The translations under genes were made by a program, and so were the position numbers. Shown in pieces: positions 13,236-23,581 of a stretch of DNA of 43,195 nt. The stretch spans positions 1 through 43,195 of the forward strand of contig JAVKOQ010000403.1 of NCBI GenBank assembly GCA_031835245.1, read 5' to 3'. The notes under the pieces are model-generated. The model did no database searches, was not told the origin of the DNA, and was given only the letters and a program-made list of their open reading frames with translations. The DNA comes from Balamuthia mandrillaris (taxonomy: Eukaryota; Discosea; Longamoebia; Balamuthiidae). How positions within the stretch are numbered: the first letter of the stretch is position 1; every line of letters starts with the position of its first letter.

Positions 13236-14633
13236 TTATGAATTCTCGAACAAAAAGTTGGCGGCCATCTCCTCGTTTTTGGCACATCGAAGAAAGGCCG
13301 TTTTGGCTTGTTCTTTGCTGAAACCCAACTCCATCAGTCGGCTGATGGAGGATTCATCCTGTTGTGTTAACGTTGATGCCGCTTGCCCGCCCCCGAAGGA
13401 GGTTCCGAAAGAAGGTGCTGCGTTTGGTTAGATATTTGTTTGACACAAGAGTGATAAGAAAAAAGGAAGAAAGAAGAGTTACCAGACAGGGAAGGTGTCA
13501 TTTCTTCTTCGGATTCCATAAGGAAGGAAGCAAACTCGTCTTCATGTCCACGTAGCAGGTCCCTTAGCTGTGAGCTTGCCTGACCCAGTTGCTCCATCAA
13601 CTCGGGCAACATTTCAGGTTTTCCCTGTTTTGTTATTAAGACGCTCAACGTTAGAACGTTGGTCATAACAGGCAAGAAAAGAGAAAGAAAAACGAAGGGT
13701 AAGAGAAAGAGAATATTGCACCTGAACAATGCGCTTAATGCTTTGAAATTGTGGCTGTGCAATAACCCATTCGAAGGGATCTTCGGGATTGGTTTGGTTG
13801 AGCTTCTGTACAAGACCGGACATCAACGTGGAGGCCACAATGGCCGAGTTAGCAGCTCTCAGCTCGGTGTTTGATGCTTGTTGCTGCTCTTCGCCGGATG
13901 GAGAAGTAGCATCCGAAGAAGTGGTTGTGGTGGTTGTCGTTGTGAAAGAGGGAAGCGAGGCCGTTTCTTCTTCTGATGGAAGAGGCACTCCGCTGAGCAA
14001 CAGTTCACAAGCTTGTTGGGTGTTGTTGTTAGTGGCTCGCAGAGCACGAACGGCTTGACTTTCCTCGAAGCCCATTGCTGTCAAGCTTTGTTGTTGTTGA
14101 AGAAACAACGAAGAAGAAAAGTAGACAACAGTGTATATGAGTGAATGCCATAATCAAGAAAAAGAGAAAGTCACTCACTTTGCCACGAGTTCAGCAGGAG
14201 GTTGCGCTACTGCCGTCTCTGTTTTCGTTGCTGCTGCCTCCTCGGTGGCAGTAGTGGCAGCAGAAGCAGCAGCAGGTTCACTACTCTTTTTCTCCTCCTC
14301 TTCCATTGGCGTGGCTGTCGTCGTCGTGGTGCCCTCCTTTTCTTGTGTCTGTTGTTGTTGGGTTGGCTTTTCTGTAGTGGGAGTGGGGGCAGCAGCTGTT
14401 CCTCCTTCCCCTCCTCTCACCAACAAAACAAGGTTGCTGCCGTCTTTGACTCCGGCAGAGGGCAGCGAGGCGTTGTCCGCGAGGATCTTGCCTGCAAATA
14501 TGACTTTCTGGGCAGAGACGGGAAAGTTGTGTAGCGCTTCCAGTTTGGACTTAAGATCCAGCACCGTGGCATTCTCTTCGATCTCCAACACAAGAGGCAC
14601 TTGCTCAGGGAGCTTCTTGAAGTTGAGTCTCAT
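13236..14633 (-). CDS. RAD23: RAD23, ubiquitin-receptor and NER factor, 380 aa
   Basis: RAD23 carries ubiquitylated proteins to the proteasome and stabilises XPC/Rad4 in nucleotide excision repair. Four exons (minus): 14633-14179, 14085-13722, 13624-13483, 13417-13236; phases agree. Domain order is the family's own: ubiquitin-like domain (1-76; VLDLKSKLEAL, AQKVIFAGKIL), a Gln/Thr/Glu-rich linker, UBA1 (about 152-192; LTAMGFEESQAVRAL), XPC-binding domain (about 250-310; DPFEWVIAQPQFQSIKRIVQ, GKPEMLPELMEQLG) and UBA2 at the C-terminus (about 338-378; ISRLMELGFSKEQA). The length is typical. The UBA1 start was set by the donor GTGAGT at 14178 and an acceptor ending CAAAG. Nothing is missing. Confidence 0.96.
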
Positions 14634-14902
14634 CGTTGCTGTCGTCTTGGTTCACTGCGCAGTGCTCGGTTTTCTCTACTTTTTTTTCAGCGCACCAGAG
14701 GGAGGTATTCGTGACGACACGGAATATGATAGACACGAGCATGGATAGGAGCGAACGGTGACGTGTCATCCAACGGTTGGTCGAAAATAATCAAACTGAT
14801 CTGTGCACAATATCAGGAAGGGTTCTATAATAATTACTTCTATTATTGTACAATAACCAACAAAAAAAAAGATACGATCCGCAGAAAAAGGGTTGCTGAC
14901 GA

Positions 14903-16519
14903 TTAGCTCACTACGTTGATGACCTCCCTCTTCACGTTCTCGGGCAATGCGCTCTCTTCTGGGTATCGCGGCCCCCGTTGTTGTTGGGATGGAAACTGAG
15001 ATCTCATCGCGGTGGCGGCAGTGGACCAAAAGTTAGCTGGTGGCACGGGCAACATCCAACCCGTCGCTGCACTGGTCGTCGTTCCTGCACGTTGCGGTTC
15101 CTTCTGGTGTGGCTGCTTCTGCTGCTGTGCAATGTTAGGGTTTGTTGTTGCGGAGGCGGTTGTGGTTGGGTTGACGAGGTGGGCCACGCTGACCCGGCTA
15201 TGGTTCTTCTTCCTCTTCCTCTTCTCTTTGGCCCTTTGGTTTTGGAACCAGATCTGCACGCAACGAGGGGTCAACCCGCAAGCTTCTGCCAAGCGATGCC
15301 GTGTCTGTCTGTCCGGAAACTTGGAGACTTTGTATTGGGCCTGAAGTAGAGCCACTTGGTTCTGATCTTTCTTCTTTTTGGCGTTGTTGGATGAGGAAGA
15401 GATGGAAGAGGAGGATTTCTTTTCTGAGTTTGTTGTTTGAGCAAGAGAAGAGGAGGAAGAGGAGGCAGAAGCAGCGACCACAGCGGCAGCGGCAGATAAG
15501 CTGCGAAGACGCTTCTTGGGAGAAGCTTCATCGTCGTCCTCGTCGTCATCCTCGGAATTGCGTTTCATTGGCGACGAAGGAGCAGAAGCAGCGGTGTGTG
15601 GGCGCGGTCGTTTGTTTTTGGAAGAGGCCAAAGCAAGCATTGTTCGAAGGGCAGCGGGATCGTAGTCGTCTTCTTCTTCCAAAGCGGAGGAATTTGGCGA
15701 TGCAGAGGCAGAAGAAACAAAGGAAGACCGGGGCGAAGATGAAGAAGAGCAAGGCGGCGAAAGAGCGGGAGTCAAAGAGGAAGAAGCAGCAGAAGAACCA
15801 AAGGATGGAAATTGAGCCCAAGAAGAAGGAGGAACCTGCCAGAGGAATGGTGCAGACAACGGGTTGGAAGAAAGTGCGCTTGCCACGGACGTAGAGGCAG
15901 CATTGGCTGCAACTGGCACCGGCATGACGAGACCACCAGCAGAAGAAGAGGCCAAGGAAGCGCCCCGGGACAGCATCCAATCCACCGAAGGCAACAGGGG
16001 CTGTTGGCCCTCTTTGCTATTACCCGGATCTTCTTTGTTTTGTCTTTTCGCTGCCTTGGTATCTTGCGGCGACGATGCGGTCAACTGGGAAGGGGATGGG
16101 TAAAGCCCACTTCCAAATGTGTAGAAGGAAGAAGAGGAAGGGAAAGCATTGCCAGCAGCAGTCGGGGCAACCTGTTCTCCTCCTTCGTCTACTTGTTTCT
16201 TGAGCAGCAGAGTCAAGAGTTGACTTTGCCACGCTACTTGGCTTTGTAGCTGTTGCAGCTGGGAGGAGGTTTCCAGAAGGCTCTGCCGCAGTTCGTCATT
16301 CTCCCGATGTAGCAGCATTTGCTTGTGGCTCGCTTCGGTGGATAAGAAAGACGAAGGAGTGGAAGTGGCACCAGAGGAGGAGGCGGCGGGGGAACCAGCA
16401 GCAGAAAATGTCGGGAAAAGCAGCGGGTGTGGAGGAAGGGCAGTCGCACCGGAAGCTGAGGAAGCCTGAGATATGGGCAGCTGCAGCCGTTTATCCTGCG
16501 ATAAACCTGTTGCAAGCAT
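14903..16519 (-). CDS. Homeobox transcription factor, about 538 aa
   Basis: This is a single open exon on the minus strand. A typical 60-residue homeodomain lies near residues 375-435 (QAQYKVSKFPDRQTRHRL, then helix 3 VQIWFQNQRAKEKRKRKK). Helix 3 has the invariant W, F, N and R; position 52 is Gln rather than the common Arg, and position 50 is Gln. There is no three-residue loop insertion, so it is not TALE class. A coiled coil with leucine heptads is near 63-108 (LLHRENDELRQSLLETS). The rest is Ser/Ala-rich with an acidic stretch before the homeodomain. It should be a nuclear DNA-binding regulator; its targets are unknown. The start is uncertain: ATG 16519 is chosen because coding-like composition begins there. 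Another ATG near 16620 is in frame. Confidence 0.88.
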   Translation of the reverse strand: MLATGLSQDKRLQLPISQASSASGATALPPHPLLFPTFSAAGSPAASSSGATSTPSSFLSTEASHKQMLLHRENDELRQSLLETSSQLQQLQSQVAWQSQLLTLLLKKQVDEGGEQVAPTAAGNAFPSSSSFYTFGSGLYPSPSQLTASSPQDTKAAKRQNKEDPGNSKEGQQPLLPSVDWMLSRGASLASSSAGGLVMPVPVAANAASTSVASALSSNPLSAPFLWQVPPSSWAQFPSFGSSAASSSLTPALSPPCSSSSSPRSSFVSSASASPNSSALEEEDDYDPAALRTMLALASSKNKRPRPHTAASAPSSPMKRNSEDDDEDDDEASPKKRLRSLSAAAAVVAASASSSSSSLAQTTNSEKKSSSSISSSSNNAKKKKDQNQVALLQAQYKVSKFPDRQTRHRLAEACGLTPRCVQIWFQNQRAKEKRKRKKNHSRVSVAHLVNPTTTASATTNPNIAQQQKQPHQKEPQRAGTTTSAATGWMLPVPPANFWSTAATAMRSQFPSQQQRGPRYPEESALPENVKREVINVVS

Positions 16520-17367
16520 ATTCGATATTACAGTATTTGGTTTTCTGTTTTTGTTTTGTTTGTTGTTCGAACAGGAGGAGTTGAATGTTGTTGTTAGTCC
16601 AGAAAATTGTTTAAACATAAAGTCAAACAGCACAACCACAGAGAGAGAGGCGAAGGAACGCGGGAATGTTCCGTTCTTGACAATTACCTGTGCGGTATCT
16701 AGTGTATCTGGTGCTTTACGGTTTGTTGTTAAACGAAAAATAAAAACAAAAACAATAAAACAGTTAATGGCCTTTTCGGTTTGGTCTGTCTTGCCTAACA
16801 ACAACTTGGAATGCCAAGTTTCTGCCAATGGTCGGGGGACACGTCCGCCGGTATTAATCAAAAAGGGGAAAAGAACGAGGTGGCCGGTCGCGTTATTGGC
16901 GTACACGAAATATTAGCTTTGCCTCACTATTAAAAAAAAAAGCAAAAGTCACGAGTATTAACGGCGAAAACCATAGAATGCCTCATGGCCTTGGAAGCCT
17001 TTCCGTGCTGAGAAACATGATTGCCGCGATTAAGTTGTCGTTCGAATTCGTCCTTTTTAGCTGGATTAATTACGATATTACAATGACAAAATGTTCCAAA
17101 AAGGCTGAAACAGCTATTAAGCCGAGATGATGAATTGGGGGTAGCACGAATGAGAGCAACAGATGCGAAGAGAACGTTTCTTTCGTTTTGGCCCTCGTTC
17201 TTTTTCCTTCCCAGGCAACCGCATACCAATGTATATTCATGTTTAAAGTAATTATTTAAAGTTTCACACTGAGCGTTCCTCTGCGGACTTTTCGTTGTGA
17301 AGTCTCTCTCTTCTCTTAGTTACTTCACTTCCAAAAAAAAAAAGTTGCTTTTCAAAACAGAATTTGT
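16520..17367. other. Intergenic between homeobox gene and Ser/His-rich gene
   Basis: About 850 bases hold the likely promoter of the homeobox gene (right of 16519) and the 3' end of the Ser/His-rich gene. A 99-codon minus-strand frame at 16930-17229 has no recognisable motif, and I do not call it. Base composition is near neutral with poly-A at 16931-16940 and 17334-17342. I see no RNA gene. Confidence 0.45.
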
Positions 17368-20300
17368 TTAGGTAGGAAAGTCATCATTCGATAGGAACGA
17401 AAGATACGAGTCATCAAACGCGCTGTCCGTTCCTGAACTTCCTGCAAAGGCGTCTTCCGACATCAAGCCTTCAAACTCAGCCTCATCCACCAGAAACGAC
17501 GAAGTCTGTTGTTGCTTTGTCATTGAAGAAGACGAAGAGGCATCGTTCAACCCGAAAAAGGTTTTCATCTCGCTCAAAATTTCGTCTCCGTTTGTTAACG
17601 TGGTTGAGGGAAGAGAATCCAATGAACAAGTAGAAATAGGATGAAGACTGTCGTCTCTTTCTCCTCCAACGGGTTCCATCATCATTCCTCCAAGAGATAA
17701 CAAAGACGTGGAGGAAGGAACAGAGGAAGACACAACAGAAGGAGGAAGCAGCGGATTGGGCTGGTGAAAAGAAGAAGGAGGAAGCGTCGTGTTTTCGGGA
17801 AGAAACGAAGCTGCTGTTGTGGCTGAGGCAGCAGCAACAGTTGTTGAAGATGATGACGGAAGAAAAGCAGAGTGAGGGTACGAAGCAGACGAGGAACAAA
17901 GAAACTGTTGTTGTGATTGTTTTTGCTCACAATAAGAAGTTGATTGTGGCGGAGTGGAAGTAGCAGTAGAAACGGTGGTTGCTTTTCCATGGGTCAACAA
18001 ACGATAGTTGTTCCTTGTTTTGCATTTTAATCGGGAGCTGCGCCTAGTGGCCGCCGAACTCAACGTTTCATCCAGTTGTTGTTCTTGTTGTGGCTCTTGT
18101 TCCTGTTTCACCTTCTTCTTTGTTGTTGCAGTCGTTTGCTTTTTCTTCTTCTGTTCCTTCCTCGAAGAGTCGGCCTTTTCGTTCTTCGCTGTTGGAATAA
18201 ATTGTTCGTGTTGGACTTGTTGTTCTTGCTCTTGTTGAAGTTGTTTCTTCGTGATTCGTTTCTTCGTGGTTTTGGCTTGAGCCTTCTTTGATGCTGCTTC
18301 ATTGTTCTTTGGTTCTGGTGCTTTTCTTTTCTTTCTTTGTTGTGATTGTTGCATTCTTTGTGATGACGATGATAGGTGGTGTTGTTGGGACGGTTCTTCT
18401 TTTTTGGGTTGTTGTTGTGGATGTTGTCGCGAAAAAGAAGAGGAAGAAAGATGATCTACAGGATGTAATTGTGTGTTGTTCAAAGCTTGATTTGCGCTTT
18501 GTACCATGGCAGTAAAGTCGAAATGAAAGTCTCCCCTATTGGCTCTTCCAATGACGCACATTCCATCCTTGTAAAACATCTTCTTTTCCAGGTTGTTGCT
18601 CGGTGAAGAAGAAGACGGGGACGAAGAAGAAGAAGAAGAAGAAGAAGAAGAAGAAGAAGAAGAAGAAGAAGAAGAGCAAGATGTAAAGAGAAGAGAGTGA
18701 AGCAAATCAGAAGCTTCTTTTGTGGTGAAATAGGGCAAATGCATTCGAGGTAGATAAGGCGGCGCTGCCAATAGTTGTTGCAACATTTGTATCAACGAAT
18801 TGTCGTAACGAAACTGTTTTACGTGGTAACGCGGTTGATAAAGATGATAATGAGGAGGATGAAGAGGACGATTGGGAAGAGGATGAGAACCAACACGCGA
18901 AGCGGTCGACGATGAAGATGAGGAGGAAGAAGCCGATGATACTGTTGGTAGAGCATGGACAGCAGCAACGTCCATGCCCGACGGAGGGTGTTGCTGATAA
19001 GAAGCAGGAGGAAGAATTTGTTGCGGTGTATATCCTCCTGTATGCATGTTATTATTGTTGGTGGGAACACGAGATAACTTTTCTTGGGAAGGGCGACGTT
19101 GATTCTGGTTTTGGCGTTGTGGCTTTTGTTGTTTTTGGCTATTATCACTTTGTTGACCAACTGTTGCTGCTGAAGATTGTTGGGGTGGTGAAGGTAGCAT
19201 TGGTGGTGATGGCTGGACAAAGGAGGAAGTAGAAGAAGGGGAAGAAGCAGAAGGAAATGAAGACGAAGGGTGGTGCAGTTGCGAGGCACGAGAAGAAGAA
19301 GCAGAAGAAGAGGACGAAGGGGTTGAGGGTGAAACAGAAGCAGGAGCAGGAGCAGGGGTTGTGGCTCGAGCAGTAGTCGGATGAAACTGCTGGGAGGGCA
19401 TGTATACAGGATATTGGTACCAGTTCTCTTGCGTAGAACTGTTGTTATCACTTGTAGGGGAAGTGGTGGCTGCTGTTGCGGCAGTTACGGAAGAAGGTGT
19501 AATTGTTGCGGGTAAAGGAGACGGAGACGGTGATGGCGAAAGCGAATCAGAAGGAGAGGGAAGGTTCCGTATTCGCTGCTGAGAATAGTGATAAACAGGA
19601 TGAGGATGTTGAGAAGAGGAAGAGGAAGGTGGCGAGGCTGTCTTTTCAGCAACACCAACACTGCTTCTTCTTCTGCTATCCGTAGTTGCTGAACTTCCAC
19701 TTCCAGTTTGTGCTGCAGCAACTGTAGCAGGGGTTGCAATGGACGGAGACTGCGGAGGAAGAGAAGAGATAGGAGATGAAATTGATGCTGTGGTTGGAGT
19801 GTTTGGAAATGAAGGAGTGGTAACAGGCGATGCATAATGATGATAAGGCGGTTGTTGATGAGGGTGGTGATGAGAATGAGAATGGGGATGGTGATGAGGA
19901 TGAGAATGAGGATGCGGATGAGGATGTTGGTGATGATGAGCATGAGAGTGAGGATGAGGATGGTGCGGGTGATGATGGAGTAAACGATAATAATGCTGAT
20001 CTGCAGCCGCAGAATGGGATGGTGCGGGAGAAGTTGAGGGCTGCGAAGAGAAGGGAGACCCAGTGAATTGGTCCGTATTGCCGTTCATTGTTGTCATCGT
20101 TGTTGCTGCTGTCATCATCATAGAAGCCGAAAACGGATTGCTTGTGTTGGTATTCGTATTTGTACCGACATGAGAGTGAAGCGGAGACACGGAACTAGGA
20201 GTAGGATAGGGATGAATGGGGGAGTGCCTTTCTACGTCTTTGTTTGTGGTGCGTTGTTGTTCGTGTGGAACTGCGCTAGTTGACGAGGAGGAAAATGAAG

Positions 20301-21351
20301 AAGAAGAAGTAGCGTTACTAGAAGCAGCTGGTGTGGTCACTGCTGCGGTTGTGGTTATAGGGGAAGCGGAAGAGAGGGGGAAAGGATGGCGTGTGTAGGA
20401 CGAGGGCGTATTATTATTGTTGGGTGCCTCAAAGCTGGTGGGGTAAGACTCCGAAGGATGTTTGCGGATGTTGGACAAGTGCTGTGAATACATGGTCTGA
20501 AAGGAGGCAGGCGGGGCTTTGAATATGTTATTATATTGCACCGAACGAGAGGCAAAGGATGACGAGGAAGAAGAAGAAGAAGAAGAAGAAGAAGAAGAAG
20601 AAGAAGAAGAAGAAGAAGAAGAAGAAGAAGAAGAAGAAGAAGAAGAAGAAGAAGAAGAAGAAGAAGAAGAAGAAGAAGAAGAAGAAGAAGAAGAAGAAGA
20701 AGACGTTGCAACCGGCACAGAGGGAGGAGTAAAGAGGGAAGAAGACGAAGGCGTAGAAGGAGCAGTCGCTGTTGGTGGTGACATAGTTTGAGGAGATTGT
20801 CCCCAATGAAATTGAGGAAGGGGTTGTGAAGAAGGGGAAGAAGCAGCTGAGGAATGGGAGTTATGTATTTGCGTAGGATGACGATAGGAAGATGATAAGG
20901 AAGAAGATGTTTGTTTTTGAGTGTTTCTGTAGACAGGAGAAGTTGGCCTAAATGGCACTGAAGACGGCTGAAAGTCAGACAGCGATAAAGTAGCGGAAGC
21001 GTTAGATGGCTGGCTCCTTTGTGTTCGTTCTCGCTCTTTACTAAGTTGGTATAACCGATCCTGTTGCTGATGTTCCTGAGTTGAGGAACCAGAAGAGCCA
21101 CTTTGAAATGCTGTTAAAAAGTATTGCGGTTAGAAGAAGAACAGAAACGAAGAAGGGGGAATAGGGTAAGAGAGATACCAAGTTGTGAGTGTAGCAGAGA
21201 ATTCCAAGGAACAACACCTGACGAGGCGGAAGATGAAGTAGCGGAGTTGGCAGGTGTTTGGGTACCAGCTCCATTTTGTTCCATCCAGCTGTGCTTTTGT
21301 GTTGGTGACAGTTCCTGTGAGAGGGAGAGAGACAGAGACAGAGAGAGACAG

Positions 21352-21392
<41 letters not shown>

Positions 21393-21487
21393 GAACAGAG
21401 ACAGAGACAGAGACAGAGAACAGAGAGACAGAGACAGACAGAGAGCGACAGAGAGAGAGAGAGAGAGAGACAGAGAACAGAGACAGG

Positions 21488-21527
<40 letters not shown>

Positions 21528-21574
21528 GAAGAGACAGAGACAGAGACAGAGAACAGAGAGACAGAGACAGACAG

Positions 21575-21631
<57 letters not shown>

Positions 21632-21642
21632 ACAGAGACAGT

Positions 21643-21678
<36 letters not shown>

Positions 21679-22569
21679 AAGAAGAACGAATAAAATGCTT
21701 GTAAGAACAAGAAAACGCAAACTAAAAACATCGAGAAAGCGTACATTGTTTCCACCATCTACAGCAAATGCTTCATCTTTGTTATAGGAAGCATCCTTTT
21801 TGCCAAGAATTCCTCCCTCAATAATGGTATCGTTGTTATCGTTGTTAATGCTGCTGTTGGTATGAGGAGAAGAAGATATAGGTTCTGCTGTTCTATCAAA
21901 CATGGCCGCTGTACCCGCTAGAAAGCAGTTCTCCTTTTTCAAAAAAGATTGTTGCTTAGTGTTTAAAGGAAGCAGAAGATGAAGAGGGGAGAAGAGGGTG
22001 AAAGGGATAAGGGCTCAAAGCAGGAAGGAAATGGATAATACCTCCAAAACGGAACCAGCATCATCCGCAAAGGGTTGGGCAAGCGAAGCTGGCCTATCCG
22101 GGCTGTTGTCGTTCTGGCTGCGGGCTTCCTCTCGGTCCATTCCATCCCCCTCACCTTCACCCACGCCTGTTGCGTCTTCTTTCTGTTTCTCTTCCTCCTT
22201 TTCTGTTTCTTCTTCTTTTGTAACTGACCACCGCCGCTGTTGTTGTTGTGATTGTTGCGGCGCCTCCTCATCTGGTTGTTCATTTTCGTTTGTGGCCGCT
22301 TCTTGCTTGTCTTGTCTTACTATGTAGTGGGTTGCCTCTTCTTCTGCGCCTCTTGTGCTTCCATTTTCAGCCTCGCCCTCGTTCTGGTTGACGTGGTCGT
22401 TGCTGAGGGCAGCTTCGACGAAAGGATCAAAAGGGAGCGTTTTGTCGTGTCTGCCGTCTTCATAGTTGCGTTGTTGTTGTTGTTGAGGAGGAGGAGAAGG
22501 AGAACGGGGAGGAGGGGAGAACGGGGAAGAAGCGGAAGTTGGGGCTTGCATGATAACTCGGGTGCACAT
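17368..22569 (-). CDS. Large Ser/His/Gln-rich low-complexity protein, 1538 aa, probable nuclear regulator
   Basis: Four exons (minus): 22569-22042, 21954-21745, 21314-21179, 21110-17368; all GT-AG and in phase. Most of the protein is disordered: a pure Ser run of about 47 near residues 427-474, a second Ser run from 18680 to 18624, and a His/Pro-rich tract near 663-715 with about half its residues His. A short ordered-looking patch lies near 1058-1130 (LIQMLQQLLAAPPYLPRMHL; YFTTKEASDLLHSLL; FYKDGMCVIGRANRG). A Lys/Gln-rich basic region near 1218-1322 (RKKRKAPEP, KKRITKKQ) could be a nuclear localisation signal. The last 100 residues are acidic with Phe and Leu (DSAFDDSYLSFLSNDDF), like an activation domain. 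I do not recognise a family. Transcription-regulator role is inference from composition. Its intron 2 is nearly all repeat. Confidence 0.7.
21315..21680. repeat. GA/GACA compound repeat array in an intron
   Basis: The intron 21315-21744 of the Ser/His-rich gene is mostly GA, GACA and GAACA words. Within it a block of about 110-130 bases (GACAGACAGAGAA..., GAGAGCGACAGAGAG..., ending in a pure GA run) occurs at least twice, near 21384-21500 and 21515-21640. This gives a higher-order repeat built on a microsatellite. The sense strand of the gene reads CT. Confidence 0.85.
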
Positions 22570-23581
22570 GTGTTTCTTTTGCTATTTTAAAAAATAAAAT
22601 AAATCGGGAGTTGGGCTTGGTTGATGATCAATCCGAAAAATAAATAAAAAAATATTTAAAAATCAAATGGAGTGAATAAATAACACGTTAAAAAAATAAA
22701 TCAGGCAAGTAAAAATAAAAGGAAGGCAGTAAGAGGAAAAAAGAAGTGGTGCGGAGGGGACGATGGAAAAAAGAGAAAGAAACAATGGAACGGATGAATT
22801 CGATCGTTTGTTCCTCCTCTTGGTCTTTTTTTTGTTTTTTTCCCTCTCTTGAGGGTAGAGATTGATTTTTAGATGGTGAGAGAATGAAAATTCTCTCGTT
22901 TGAGAATAACTTTACGTGAGGCTGCACTTATATGTTTCGTTTTTTTTTTTTACAAATCGAAACGATGATCTCCTTCGTTCATCCTCGCCCTCTCTTCTCC
23001 TCTTTTTCTTCCGTTGCTCAACAGACAAAAAACAAAAAACTGAACAACGCCCACATACGAGACAGTATGTTGTCGACATTTCGGTTTGGTGCAGATCATC
23101 CTGCAGCTCCTTTGAATTAGGAGCCAATTACAAATCAAATTGGGTGGTTTTGAACGTCGACAAAATAGAGCCGATCGATCGATTGATTGCCTCCAAAGAG
23201 AAGAAGCGCAAAAAAAGGAGTTGAAAGGTTGTCAACCACGTACGCGCACTGTATCTCGTAAGGGGAGAAACCCTTGACTCGTTGCGCGCCAAGTCGTTGG
23301 AGGGCTCAGGCTTCGCAGGCACCAGCCTTCTGGCAGGCAGTCGTTGAAGGGAGTTTCGTTCTCTTGAACCTTTTTTGCCTTGCGGGTACAACCCGTTCTG
23401 CGGAAAAAAAAAAGCAGGAACTGGGAGTGGCGTGGCGACTTTTAATGGGTTCGTTTATTACCCAAGGAATGGGGAGGATGGTGCTGGGTGATAGCCAGAA
23501 GCAATAACAAACCCCTGCTCGTTAACTCTTCTAAAGTACAAAAAAAATAATACACCTACAAAGAAAACAACGGAACACTGG
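22570..23581. other. Intergenic, upstream of Ser/His-rich gene
   Basis: About 1 kb with no gene that I can support. It is AT-rich at 22580-22730, has poly-T at 22940-22951, and is of mixed composition at 23060-23500. Two short frames (22916-23224 plus and 23128-23391 minus) overlap each other and show no domain or clean splice context. The left part should contain the promoter of the minus-strand Ser/His-rich gene. A small noncoding RNA cannot be excluded. Confidence 0.4.

Noticed and set aside
3067-16519. PARP1, UBC9 and RAD23 as a functional genome-maintenance cluster
   Set aside because: They are separated by unrelated genes on both strands. Proximity alone does not support a cluster.
16930-17229. 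99-codon minus-strand frame between the homeobox and Ser/His genes
   Set aside because: No motif, no splice partner and ordinary intergenic composition. Could be chance.
22916-23391. Overlapping short frames on both strands
   Set aside because: They overlap each other, lack domains and show no coding bias.
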